From the NCBI GenBank assembly GCA_002419025.1, contig DIFG01000005.1, positions 56,928 through 112,120 on the forward strand: a stretch of DNA of 55,193 nucleotides, written 5' to 3'. A program made the translations under genes and the position numbers. The notes below the pieces were generated by a model that had not been told where the DNA came from, searched no databases, and was given only the letters and a program-made list of their open reading frames with translations. Position 1 is the stretch's first letter. Every line of letters starts with the position of its first letter. This DNA comes from Deltaproteobacteria bacterium UBA5754 (lineage in GTDB: Bacteria; Desulfobacterota; Dissulfuribacteria; Dissulfuribacterales; UBA5754). Shown here piece after piece: positions 7,719-15,520 of the stretch.

Positions 7719-8771
7719 TCACGCCTCAGTTTTTTCGTCCGGAGACGAGGCGGACGCTGCCTTGATCCCGTAGGACGATCGGATCTCTGAGGCGATGGAT
7801 CCGGAGACGTCAGGATGGGCCTTGAGGAAGGCCCGGACGTTTTCCCGGCCCTGGCCGAGGCGCTCACCCTTGTACGAGTACCATGCCCCGCTCTTTTCGA
7901 TGATGTCCACGGCGCTCGCCAGATCGATGAGGGTGCCCTCCTGGGAGATCCCCTCGCCGTAGTAGATGTCGAATTCCGCCTCCTTGAAGGGAGGGGCGAT
8001 CTTGTTCTTGACGATCTTTACCTTGGTCCGGTTCCCGATCACGTCCGGGCCCTCCTTTATGGAGGCGATCCGCCGGATGTCCATGCGCATGGTGGAGTAA
8101 AACTTGAGGGCGTTACCGCCCGTCGTGGTCTCAGGGTTTCCGAACATGACCCCGATCTTCATGCGGATCTGGTTGATGAAGATGAGGGCGGTCCGGGTCC
8201 GGCTGATGTTTCCTGTGAGTTTGCGGAGGGCCTGGGACATGAGCCTGGCCTGGAGCCCCACGTGCTGGTCCCCCATCTCGCCGTCGATCTCGGCCTTGGG
8301 GACGAGGGCCGCGACGGAATCCACCACTATGATGTCGAGGGCACCGCTCCGGACGAGGGAGTCCACGATCTCGAGGGCCTGTTCTCCGAAATCCGGCTGG
8401 GAGATGAGGAGCTCGTCCGTATTCACGCCGAGCTTCTTGGCATAGACCGGGTCCAGGGCGTGTTCCGCGTCCACGAAGGCCGCAAGCCCTCCGAGCTTCT
8501 GGGCCTCGGCGATCATGTGGAGGGCGAGGGTGGTCTTGCCCGAAGACTCGGGGCCGTAGATCTCGATAATCCTCCCTCTGGGAATGCCCCCTACGCCGGT
8601 GGCCAGGTCCACCGCAAGGGAACCGGTGGGGATGACGGCGATGTCCTCCACACCTCCCTTTTCTCCGAGGCGCATGATGGCCCCCTGCCCGAACTGCTTA
8701 TGGATCTGGGAGATGGCGATGTCCACCGCCCGCTTCCTGTCTTTTACCGTGGGTTCAGCCATGGCGAACAT
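7719..8771 (-). CDS. recA: Recombinase RecA
   Basis: DNA strand exchange and LexA coprotease. 350 residues. Walker A GPESSGKTT sits near residue 70, and the L1/L2 DNA-binding region and FINQIRMKIGVMFGNPETT are intact. The C-terminus is short and partly acidic (SPDEKTEA). Start may be 8771 or the ATG at 8762 (MAEPTV); the AGGAAAGGA site fits either. alaS follows 4 bases after the stop. I could not find a convincing SOS box upstream; the immediate upstream DNA looks like a degenerate repeat (8781-8905). Confidence 0.97.
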   Translation of the reverse strand: MFAMAEPTVKDRKRAVDIAISQIHKQFGQGAIMRLGEKGGVEDIAVIPTGSLAVDLATGVGGIPRGRIIEIYGPESSGKTTLALHMIAEAQKLGGLAAFVDAEHALDPVYAKKLGVNTDELLISQPDFGEQALEIVDSLVRSGALDIIVVDSVAALVPKAEIDGEMGDQHVGLQARLMSQALRKLTGNISRTRTALIFINQIRMKIGVMFGNPETTTGGNALKFYSTMRMDIRRIASIKEGPDVIGNRTKVKIVKNKIAPPFKEAEFDIYYGEGISQEGTLIDLASAVDIIEKSGAWYSYKGERLGQGRENVRAFLKAHPDVSGSIASEIRSSYGIKAASASSPDEKTEA

Positions 8772-8780
8772 TCCTTTCCT

Positions 8781-8905
8781 GATGGCATCTTAAAAAGCCT
8801 CATCCGCAGCTTTGCACGACGTCCCTGGTCACTTCGGACACGTAAAGGTATGCATCTTTCCCGGAGATCCGTGCGCCTTGCATCCGGAGTCTTTGACGAT
8901 CCATC
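8781..8905. repeat. Degenerate inverted-repeat element directly upstream of recA
   Basis: The left end begins GATGGCATCTTAAAAAGCC and the right end, reverse complemented, begins GATGGATCGTCAAAGACTC. These are imperfect inverted ends resembling the 1407-1539 element (GATGG...T.AAAA). The interior (CGCAGCTTTGC ... GCGCCTTGCATC) resembles the interiors of the copies at 38555 and 45799. This is pattern matching by eye; it would need alignment of many copies to confirm. Confidence 0.4.
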
Positions 8906-9128
8906 CCCTTTGGGCCTTTTGCGAGACGATTTTCTTTGATGGGGACGAAAATGGACTATACTTTAACCCAAAATACAATGCGTTCATATATTGCGGCTTC
9001 ATCCAGTCGTGACGTAACGATCCATCCGGCTCCAGGTCTGGTAGGGGCTGCCTTCCTTCCGTATCCCTCCTGTACGTCTTGCCATTCTCGGACAGGTGGA
9101 TGTCAACATGTTTGCCTTGGGGCTGGGA
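8906..9128. other. Intergenic stretch between recA leader and the aminomutase stop
   Basis: No open reading frame with a plausible start or product is seen on either strand. An AT-rich patch at 8950-8992 might hold the recA promoter on the minus strand (TATAGT-like), but no matching -35 box at proper spacing was found, so no promoter is called. Confidence 0.4.
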
Positions 9129-10925
9129 TCAGAAGTAATACCAGATCGTCTCGTAGTCCCCTGGATCCTCAACGACGGTCTCCAGGCGTTCAAGGTATTC
9201 TATGATGGGGATGTCCTGGAAGATATACGAGGCTGGGCGCGAGTTCGAGATGTTTTTCTCCCACGGGTGGAATTCGTAGATCCGTGAGCCGTCCGGGAGG
9301 ACGGAGAGGATCTCCCGGTGCTGCCGGGCCCTAATATAGTTCTTGCCAAGACCAGGGATGTTGAAGACCGCCTCGTCGGTCCTCTCCATGCCGGGAAGGA
9401 GCCGCGCCTCCTCCTTTTGCTCCTGGAGAAGGCGGGCGATGGGGACACGATACGCAGCCGTTTCCTCTTTCCCCTTTGTGTTGAAGGTATAATAAGGATC
9501 GATCCCCGCGAGTCTCAGGTTCCTTCGAAGGAAGGCGGCCTCGAATCTGCGGGATGCATAAAAGGTGAAAACGAGCTGGTTGTAGACGGCGATCCCCCTA
9601 TCTCTCAGCCTCGCGACGGCGTGGACGACGTCCTCGGTGATCTCCGAGGAGTGCTGGATGTGGGTGACCAGGACGATCTCCCTCCTTCCCGGCTTTCTGA
9701 GCGAGGCGAGGAGGTCCACAAGGGCTTCGGTGATCCGCATCGGGATGGTGACAGGGGTGCGGGAGCCGATCCGGATCCTTTCGATGGATTCGATGCGGGA
9801 GATCTTCTTGAGGATCCGACCGAGGACGTCATCCGTCATGGCGAGGGGGTCGCCTCCCGTGACAAGGACTTCGTGGACGGCGGGATGTTCCTCGATCCAA
9901 CGAAGGGCGGCGTCGATCTTTCTCTCGCCAGCATAGGCCCCCTTGGCCATGGCGTCGTTGATCTCCCAGTTCCTCTGGCAATAGACGCAGATCTGGGGAC
10001 AGGTGTTGAAGGGCTTCAGGATGCAGATGGCGGGATAGCGCCGTGTGATGAGTTCGCACGGGGACGTGTCTTCCTCGCGCATGAAATCGAGGCAGGAACT
10101 GTCCCGCCCCCGCATCTCGCTCATCTTCTCCACGTATTCCAGGCTTGGGATCACCTGCGCGCGGATGGAGGCGTCGCGGACGCCAGGGTCGTCGTTGTCC
10201 ATCAGGGAGAGGTAATATGGAGTGATCCCGAAGGGAAGCCTGCGCCTCCGTGCCGCGGCAACGGCCTCTTTCTCCGCCTCAGAAAGTGTGACGAGGCGTC
10301 CGAGGAGATCCACGTCCTTTACGACGTTTCTCACGTGCCATCGCCAGTCCTCCCAATCGGTCCGGCTTCCCCCGAGGATCTCAAGGATCCCGTCCCTGCG
10401 GGCTGCTCTCCTTTTCTTGGCGCTCGGTTCGAGCCCGGAGGAGTATCGTGCGAAACGTCTTTCCACGTCCTTCCATAGGAGGTCGAGCTGTGCCGATCGT
10501 TCCCTGGCGGCCTCCCTCCCGCTGAGGTGGCTCGAATTCAGATGGAGGTCAATGATGGTCCTGCCGGGTCCGCGTCCCTGGATGCCGAGGATGATGTGGA
10601 GGAGCTCGGCGTAAAAACCCGGGGAAAGGTCGGGTCGGGGACGGTTGCGGGAGATATCCCGGATCGCCTTTGCGACACTGAAGCCCGTGAGGTCGTCCGA
10701 GCGTTTCCGAAGGATGCTCCGCATGGCGGTTGCGCAGTCGCGGACCCGTTCTATGGATCCCTCGTCAAACCGGGTGTAGTCATGGAAGGAATCGAACTCG
10801 ATGCGGCTGACAAGCTCGGAGAGCCTCTCCCTCAGGCTGTCGACGCTTCTCGCGCGCTGGGCTTCTGCAAAGAAGAGGGGATTTGTCATCTTCAGGTATT
10901 CAGGGCTGAATCTGGAGCGGTCCAT
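9129..10925 (-). CDS. eam: Radical SAM 2,3-aminomutase, predicted glutamate 2,3-aminomutase
   Basis: PLP- and SAM-dependent KamA-family enzyme, 598 residues. Radical SAM cluster motif is C309-x3-C313-x2-C316. The conserved pre-barrel segment WRWHVRN is at 195-201 and ITPYYLSLMD at 234-243. PLP lysine is K528 in NIPGLGK. At the two positions where lysine 2,3-aminomutase has substrate-binding Asp (D293, D330 in the clostridial enzyme), this protein has K484 (PYYTFNTKGK) and N522. That Lys/Asn pair is what is reported for Clostridioides glutamate 2,3-aminomutase, which makes beta-glutamate, a compatible solute. The N-terminal region of about 190 residues is extra compared with a 416-residue KamA and I do not recognise it. 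Start ATG has GGAAGAGGAAG upstream. Lysine-specific activity is the main alternative. Confidence 0.75.
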   Translation of the reverse strand: MDRSRFSPEYLKMTNPLFFAEAQRARSVDSLRERLSELVSRIEFDSFHDYTRFDEGSIERVRDCATAMRSILRKRSDDLTGFSVAKAIRDISRNRPRPDLSPGFYAELLHIILGIQGRGPGRTIIDLHLNSSHLSGREAARERSAQLDLLWKDVERRFARYSSGLEPSAKKRRAARRDGILEILGGSRTDWEDWRWHVRNVVKDVDLLGRLVTLSEAEKEAVAAARRRRLPFGITPYYLSLMDNDDPGVRDASIRAQVIPSLEYVEKMSEMRGRDSSCLDFMREEDTSPCELITRRYPAICILKPFNTCPQICVYCQRNWEINDAMAKGAYAGERKIDAALRWIEEHPAVHEVLVTGGDPLAMTDDVLGRILKKISRIESIERIRIGSRTPVTIPMRITEALVDLLASLRKPGRREIVLVTHIQHSSEITEDVVHAVARLRDRGIAVYNQLVFTFYASRRFEAAFLRRNLRLAGIDPYYTFNTKGKEETAAYRVPIARLLQEQKEEARLLPGMERTDEAVFNIPGLGKNYIRARQHREILSVLPDGSRIYEFHPWEKNISNSRPASYIFQDIPIIEYLERLETVVEDPGDYETIWYYF

Positions 10926-11006
10926 GTGTCTTCCTCTTCCGCATTGTTAATTCATAAAAACACGGATTTCCCCGGGCGTTAACCCGTTAACCCATGGATA
11001 CTTTCT

Positions 11007-11056
11007 GTCTATTGACATTTTGTCATTAGTTGCCTATTATCATATTGTCAATAGAC
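11007..11056. promoter_or_regulatory. Divergent promoter/operator between eam and padR
   Basis: An exact 11-bp inverted repeat (GTCTATTGACA at 11007-11017, TGTCAATAGAC at 11046-11056) encloses a smaller dyad TGACATTTTGTCA (11013-11025). Each arm contains a consensus TTGACA on opposite strands. On the plus strand TTGACA (11012-11017) is followed after exactly 17 bp by TATTAT (11035-11040), a strong promoter for padR. On the minus strand TTGACA is followed after 17 bp by TAATGA, a weaker -10, facing eam. A dimeric repressor bound here could shut off both directions. Confidence 0.65.
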
Positions 11057-11113
11057 GGTATCCGGCAAGGTGCAAGGGTCTGCTTTTTATGTGACCCAGT
11101 GAAGGGAGAAATC

Positions 11114-11488
11114 GTGCGGGGAAGGCGCGGAAGAAAATGGCAGGATGGCAGGCCGGTTATTCCCGTTCCGGGGATGCTCGAGGCTATCCTCATGATGTAC
11201 CTGCGCAGAGGGGCAGCGCATGGCTATGATCTTGCGGCGCGGCTTACAGAATGCGGTTTCGTGGGACTCAACCCGGGACTCGTCTACCGCGCCTTGCGCG
11301 GGATGGAAGACCTCGGGTGGATCCGTTCCGCCTGGGACGGCGAGGCGTCCCACGGCCCTCCCCGAAGGGTCTATTCCCTCGCGCCCCCGGGGGAGCAGGC
11401 CATGGAGGATCTGGTCCGGGGTTTTCGGGAGATCCGCGGACTGATCGATAAGGTGATCGCCGCTTACGAGCAGCAAGCAGGTTGTTGA
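11114..11488 (+). CDS. PadR-like winged-helix transcriptional regulator
   Basis: About 124 residues from a GTG at 11114 (GAAGGGAG seven bases upstream). The frame is open up to a TTG at 11030, but that would start inside the promoter. The PadR winged-helix core is visible: ILMMYLRRGAAHGYDLAARL, then GLVYRALRGMEDLGWI and RRVYSLAPPGEQ (wing), with a short C-terminal helix for dimerisation. Probably autoregulated through the dyads at 11007-11056. It precedes two DUF5320 genes and likely shares their transcript. The ligand is unknown. Confidence 0.8.
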   Translation: MRGRRGRKWQDGRPVIPVPGMLEAILMMYLRRGAAHGYDLAARLTECGFVGLNPGLVYRALRGMEDLGWIRSAWDGEASHGPPRRVYSLAPPGEQAMEDLVRGFREIRGLIDKVIAAYEQQAGC

Positions 11489-11538
11489 AAACGTGACAGG
11501 AGCAGGTTGTTCAAAAACAACGAAAAGGAGGTAACGCA

Positions 11539-11763
11539 ATGCCACGAGGAGATAGAACAGGACCGCTTGGCATGGGCCCCATGACAGGTTGGAGCCGGGG
11601 ATTTTGTTCGGGAAATCGGGCCGTCGGTTTCGGGGGTTCCGGTTTTGGACGCGGCTTTGGCGCCTTTGGACGTGGCCGGGGCATGGGTCCGGGCCGGGGC
11701 TTCGGTCTGACGGAGCGGGCAACAAATGGCCCGTTCATTACAAAAAACGAAAAAAGGAGGTAA
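11539..11763 (+). CDS. DUF5320-type Gly/Arg-rich small protein, copy A (truncated by tandem duplication)
   Basis: 74 residues. It starts MPRGDRTGPLGMGPMTGW, the signature of DUF5320 proteins, followed by Gly/Phe/Arg-rich repeats. The function of the family is not known to me; such genes often occur near PadR regulators or NifX/NifB-like genes in anaerobes. A perfect AAAGGAGG site precedes the ATG. Its stop codon TAA lies inside the duplicated ribosome binding site of the next copy, so it lacks the C-terminal helix present in copy B. The last residues (ITKNEKRR) are translated leader sequence. Confidence 0.75.
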   Translation: MPRGDRTGPLGMGPMTGWSRGFCSGNRAVGFGGSGFGRGFGAFGRGRGMGPGRGFGLTERATNGPFITKNEKRR

Positions 11764-11767
11764 CGCA

Positions 11768-12070
11768 ATGCCACGAGGAGACAGAACAGGACCGCTTGGC
11801 ATGGGCCCCATGACAGGTTGGGGCCGGGGATATTGTTCGGGAAATCGGGTTCCCGGTTTTTGGGGTTTTGGTTTCAGGCGCGGTTTTGGCGCCTTTGGAC
11901 GTGGCCGGGGCTTTGGTCCGGGATACTGGTGGACTGCGCCGGGTCCGGTGCCTCAGGCCGATGAGCTTTCCTCCCTCAAGGATGAGGGAATGAGGCTCCG
12001 GGATGCCCTCGATGCCGTGGAAAAGCGTATCCAGGAGCTCGAAAGGGCACAGTCGGGGCAGGAGAAATAA
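11768..12070 (+). CDS. DUF5320-type Gly/Arg-rich small protein, copy B (full length)
   Basis: 100 residues. The first 18 residues are identical to copy A. A glycine-rich middle (residues 20-55) is followed by a charged helix that looks like a short coiled coil (SLKDEGMRLRDALDAVEKRIQELER, given here in parts: SLKDEGMRLRD, ALDAVEKRIQELER). It begins 4 bases after the copy A stop, with the same AAAAGGAGG site. The copies are offset by 229 bp. This copy has the normal domain layout of the family and is presumably the functional one. Confidence 0.78.
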   Translation: MPRGDRTGPLGMGPMTGWGRGYCSGNRVPGFWGFGFRRGFGAFGRGRGFGPGYWWTAPGPVPQADELSSLKDEGMRLRDALDAVEKRIQELERAQSGQEK

Positions 12071-12194
12071 TGGCTGCCTGTGAAAAATCGTCCTTTTGTC
12101 CGATGACTGTGTTGCTCGTCGGTCAAAAATCCGAATTTTTCAAGGTAGCCTGATGCCCTGACCCTGTGACCGGCAGGCCTTTTCCGGTATAGTT

Positions 12195-12244
12195 GGGCGG
12201 ATTGCTCATGAAGGCTTGACAGGCCCTTCATGAGCAATCCGCCC
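12195..12244 (+). promoter_or_regulatory. Perfect 20-bp hairpin abutting the Hsp70-like start codon
   Basis: GGGCGGATTGCTCATGAAGG (12195-12214) is the exact reverse complement of 12225-12244, with a 10-base loop. The ATG of the next gene is at 12252, so there is no room for a separate Shine-Dalgarno sequence, and none is present in the stem. No long T run follows (only CCCTTTCT), so it is not a textbook terminator for the DUF5320 transcript. It could be a terminator, a repressor site or a structured 5' leader. Confidence 0.6.
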
Positions 12245-12251
12245 CTTTCTC

Positions 12252-15062
12252 ATGAAAAACAGATATATCGTTGGAATAGATCTCGGGACCACGAACTCCG
12301 CCGTGGGGTACGTGGACCTCCATGATGCCGCCCCCGGGGCCATTCATATCCTGACCTTCAGGATACCCCAGCTCGTTTCCCAGGGCTGGGTGGCCGATCG
12401 CCCTGCCCTCCCATCCTTTCTCTATCTCCCAGCGGAACACGAACTTACCGCCGGCGCCCTTTCCCTTCCCTGGGACCGGGAGCGGCGCTACGCCGTCGGC
12501 GTCTATGCCCGGGATCAGGGGCCGAACGTCCCCGGACGCCTCGTTTCTTCAGCTAAGAGCTGGCTCTGCCACGGCGGCGTGGACCGGGATGCACCCATCC
12601 TCCCCTGGGAGGCCGGGGATGATGTGGCAAAGGTCTCGCCGGTCACGGCCTCGGCCCGTTATCTTCAGCACATGAGGGAGGCCTGGGATCATGTCATGCC
12701 CGCTCCCCTTGCCGAACAGAAGGTAGTTCTCACGGTCCCTGCATCATTTGATGAAGTGGCCCGGGAGTTCACGATCCAGGCGGCCAGTGAGGCAGGGCTA
12801 TCCGGGGTCGTCCTCCTCGAGGAGCCCCTTGCCGCCTTCTATGCGTGGCTATCCGGTCATGAACAGGACTGGCAGGGGCATCTCGCGCCGGGTGAGGTCC
12901 TCCTCGTATGCGACGTCGGGGGCGGGACCACGGACTTCAGCCTCATCGCCTGCGATGAGGCCGACGGCTCTCCAAGGCTCGAACGGATCGCCGTCGGGGA
13001 TCATCTCCTCCTGGGTGGCGACAACATGGATCTCGCCTTGGCGGAGATAGCCGAGAGGTCCATCGGCAAGGAGCTCGACGCCCGAAGGTGGCGCTCCCTC
13101 GTTCACCAGTGCCGCAAGGCCAAGGAAGATCTTCTCGGAGAGGACGCCCCGCGCGAGGCCGTGGTCCGCATCACAGGGCTGGGCAGGTCCGTCGTGGGAG
13201 GGACCCTCGTCGGCCGGATCTCCCGAGACGAGGCGCTCTCTGCCATTCTCGAGGGCTTTTTCCCGGGCGGCGAGGCCGCATCTGCCTCCCCGGCGCCAGG
13301 GTCCCTCTCTGTCCAAAGGGAATCGGGCCTTCCCTACGAGCAGGACACAGCCGTCACCCGGCATCTCTTTCGGTTCATCTCCCGCCAAGGAACTGGCAGG
13401 ATGCCGGGAGCAGTGCTCTTTAACGGCGGGGCACTCCTTCCTCGTGTCCTTAGGGACCGTATCCTCGATGCCGTTTCGACCTGGTCCGGCAGGCAGGTCC
13501 GGGAACTTGAAAGCGTCTCTCTGGATCTGGCCGTTTCAGTAGGCGCGGTCTACTCCGGACTGGTACGGGAGGGCCTGGGGCTGAGGGTGGGAGGGGGATC
13601 TGCCCGCTCCTACTATATCGGAGTGGGCACGGAGGAAGGCGCCGCCGGGAGGACCACACAGGCGGTATGTCTCGTGGAGCGGGGTACTGAGGAAGGGGAG
13701 GATGTGGAGATCGTTCAGCCATTCCTGGTGAGGACGAACCAACCGGTCCGGTTTTCCCTTTACAGCTCCACGACGAGAAAGGGGGACCGGTCCGGGGATG
13801 TGGTCGCCGTGGATGATGATTTTGTGGTCCTCCCGCCGGTCCAGACTGTGCTTCGGTATGGGAAAAAGGATCTGGATCGCTCCATTCCGGTCCGAGTCGG
13901 GGCCCAGGTGACAACTATCGGGACCCTTGAACTCTATTGCGAGTCCCGTGAAAGCCCGCACCGGTGGCGTCTCCAGTTCCAGCTCCGCGAGACAGGGAAG
14001 GAAGGTCCTGCATCTGCGTCCGGCGTGGAGGGCGTTCGCGTGACCCCAATCACCGTCCAGGAGAAGGAGGCGGAAGGTCTGTCGGAGAAGGACCGTCTCG
14101 CCCTCGAGGAGGCGGTAAAGGCCGTCCGGCTGTGTTTCGGCAGGGCGGAGGGGGGCGGTCCCATCCCTCCAGGAGAACTGCCGGGGCTGATCGCCTCTGT
14201 CATGGGCATGGAAAAGGAGCTCTGGTCCGTGCCTGTCATAAGGACCATCGCCGATGCGTGTCTGGAGGTCAAGGCCGGAAGGGCCTTATCCAGAGAACAC
14301 GAGGAGAGGTGGTTCAATCTTGCCGGCTTCTGTCTTCGGCCCGGCACGGGCGAGGCCATGGATCCATGGCGCATCAAGAAGGTCTGGCCCCTTTTCTTTG
14401 AGGGTCTCTTTTTCCCGCGCGAGGTATCCGTCCGTCTCCAGTGGTGGATCTTCTGGCGAAGGATTGCAGCCGGGCTCGGATCCGGCCAGCAGACCCAGTT
14501 CTACGCCACCATCGCACCGGTCCTCGTCTCTGCTGCAAAAGGGCGAAAAAAGGCCCGGGGAAAGCCTCCACGCGTCCCGCCCGAGGAGCGGCGCCAGATG
14601 TTTCTCTTTGCGGCGGGCCTTGAAAGACTTGATATCCCGTCGAAGATCGATCTCGGTCGCGCTGTTCTCGCCGAGATAGCACGGGATCCCTCTTGGCCGG
14701 GCGGGCTTTGGTCCCTGGCCCGGATAGCCGCGCGCGAACCCCTTTACGGCCCGGCGAACAAGACCGTCCCGCCCGGGGAGGCGGGCGAGTGGCTGAATGT
14801 CCTCATGGGCATGCGCCTTCCCGCCGGACGAAGGACCGCAGAGGCATGCCTTGCCATGGCCCGGCTCACCGGGGACCGGACCAGGGACCTTGCCCCAGCC
14901 GTCCGGAACGACCTCTTCCGCTGGCTTTCCAACCGCGGATCCCGCATCTCCGATCTCACCCCGCTCGTCCAGGTCGTGCCCGTCGAACGGGATGAACGGG
15001 AGAGCGCCTTTGGAGAGGCCCTGCCCGAAGGACTGCTCATCTTGCGGGAAGGATCAGCGTGA
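12252..15062 (+). CDS. Hsp70/DnaK-like protein with long unusual C-terminal region
   Basis: 936 residues, far longer than DnaK (about 640). The actin-like ATPase domain is intact: GIDLGTTNSAVGYV (phosphate 1), VCDVGGGTTDFSL near residue 220 (phosphate 2) and FNGGALLPRVLRDRI near residue 393 (adenosine motif). The normal peptide-binding domain and EEVD-like tail are not recognisable. The region after about residue 560 resembles the DUF3731-type C-terminus of DnaK-related proteins. No J-protein or GrpE gene is adjacent. It is first in a run of seven genes with overlapping ends. Start lacks a Shine-Dalgarno and sits under the 12195-12244 hairpin. Confidence 0.88.
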   Translation: MKNRYIVGIDLGTTNSAVGYVDLHDAAPGAIHILTFRIPQLVSQGWVADRPALPSFLYLPAEHELTAGALSLPWDRERRYAVGVYARDQGPNVPGRLVSSAKSWLCHGGVDRDAPILPWEAGDDVAKVSPVTASARYLQHMREAWDHVMPAPLAEQKVVLTVPASFDEVAREFTIQAASEAGLSGVVLLEEPLAAFYAWLSGHEQDWQGHLAPGEVLLVCDVGGGTTDFSLIACDEADGSPRLERIAVGDHLLLGGDNMDLALAEIAERSIGKELDARRWRSLVHQCRKAKEDLLGEDAPREAVVRITGLGRSVVGGTLVGRISRDEALSAILEGFFPGGEAASASPAPGSLSVQRESGLPYEQDTAVTRHLFRFISRQGTGRMPGAVLFNGGALLPRVLRDRILDAVSTWSGRQVRELESVSLDLAVSVGAVYSGLVREGLGLRVGGGSARSYYIGVGTEEGAAGRTTQAVCLVERGTEEGEDVEIVQPFLVRTNQPVRFSLYSSTTRKGDRSGDVVAVDDDFVVLPPVQTVLRYGKKDLDRSIPVRVGAQVTTIGTLELYCESRESPHRWRLQFQLRETGKEGPASASGVEGVRVTPITVQEKEAEGLSEKDRLALEEAVKAVRLCFGRAEGGGPIPPGELPGLIASVMGMEKELWSVPVIRTIADACLEVKAGRALSREHEERWFNLAGFCLRPGTGEAMDPWRIKKVWPLFFEGLFFPREVSVRLQWWIFWRRIAAGLGSGQQTQFYATIAPVLVSAAKGRKKARGKPPRVPPEERRQMFLFAAGLERLDIPSKIDLGRAVLAEIARDPSWPGGLWSLARIAAREPLYGPANKTVPPGEAGEWLNVLMGMRLPAGRRTAEACLAMARLTGDRTRDLAPAVRNDLFRWLSNRGSRISDLTPLVQVVPVERDERESAFGEALPEGLLILREGSA

Positions 15063-15520
15063 GCGGGCGACACATCTTTCTCCTCCTTTTTCTCGGTCTC
15101 GGGCTCTGGTCCCTTGCGAGCGGTACGATTAAGGCCGCAGAGGGCCTTGCGGCCCGCTCCTGGCCGTCAGCCGAGGGCCGGGTGATCCAGTCCCGGATCG
15201 AGGAGTTCTATTCACACCAGAGGCTTCGCTTTCGAAGGCTCTGCTTTCGCATCGACTATCTCTACCTCTTGGGAGGGACTGTGTACGAAGGGCATCGAGT
15301 GAACGCAGGGTGGTCCTGCTTCGGTTCCGAGGACCTGATGCAGGGGCTCCTCGCCCGCTATCCTGTGGGCGCGAAGGTCCGGGTCTTTTACGATCCGGAA
15401 AGGCCCGATCGCGCCCTCCTTGAACCCGGCCTTGACTGGACCGTCTATTTCCAGTGGGGACTCGGGGTGATGGGCGTCTCGGCTGGGCTTCCCCTTTTCA
15501 GGCTGAAGAAGGCTGCATGA
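15059..15520 (+). CDS. DUF3592-like membrane protein
   Basis: 153 residues beginning at a GTG that overlaps the previous stop (GTGA). It has an N-terminal membrane segment (about residues 5-25), a soluble middle with the DUF3592 hallmarks (WPSAEGRVIQS; YPVGAKVRVFYDPERPDRALLEPG, quoted as YPVGAKVRVFYDPERP), and a second membrane segment near 130-147. The middle would face the periplasm or cytoplasm depending on topology. Function unknown; coupling to the Hsp70-like gene suggests joint action. Confidence 0.75.
   Translation: MSGRHIFLLLFLGLGLWSLASGTIKAAEGLAARSWPSAEGRVIQSRIEEFYSHQRLRFRRLCFRIDYLYLLGGTVYEGHRVNAGWSCFGSEDLMQGLLARYPVGAKVRVFYDPERPDRALLEPGLDWTVYFQWGLGVMGVSAGLPLFRLKKAA

Noticed and set aside
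7815..8939. A 374-codon open frame on the plus strand opposite recA
   Set aside because: It is a shadow of the high-GC recA codons: no recognisable motif, acidic/His-rich low-quality composition, and no ribosome binding site.
9078..9106. TTGACA on the minus strand (9101-9106) as a recA promoter
   Set aside because: No acceptable -10 box at 16-18 bp, and it lies over 300 bases from recA.
9318..10478. A 386-codon open frame opposite the aminomutase gene
   Set aside because: Fully inside a strongly supported gene, and composition and lack of motifs mark it as an antisense shadow.
10979..10995. GTTAACCC direct repeat and GTTAAC palindrome upstream of eam as a regulator site
   Set aside because: Too short and simple to assign; it is left as a possible part of the eam leader without a call.
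12216..12221. TTGACA in the loop of the 12195-12244 hairpin as a promoter for the Hsp70-like gene
   Set aside because: The bases 17 bp downstream are CCGCCC, not a -10 box, and the start would fall after the start codon region.
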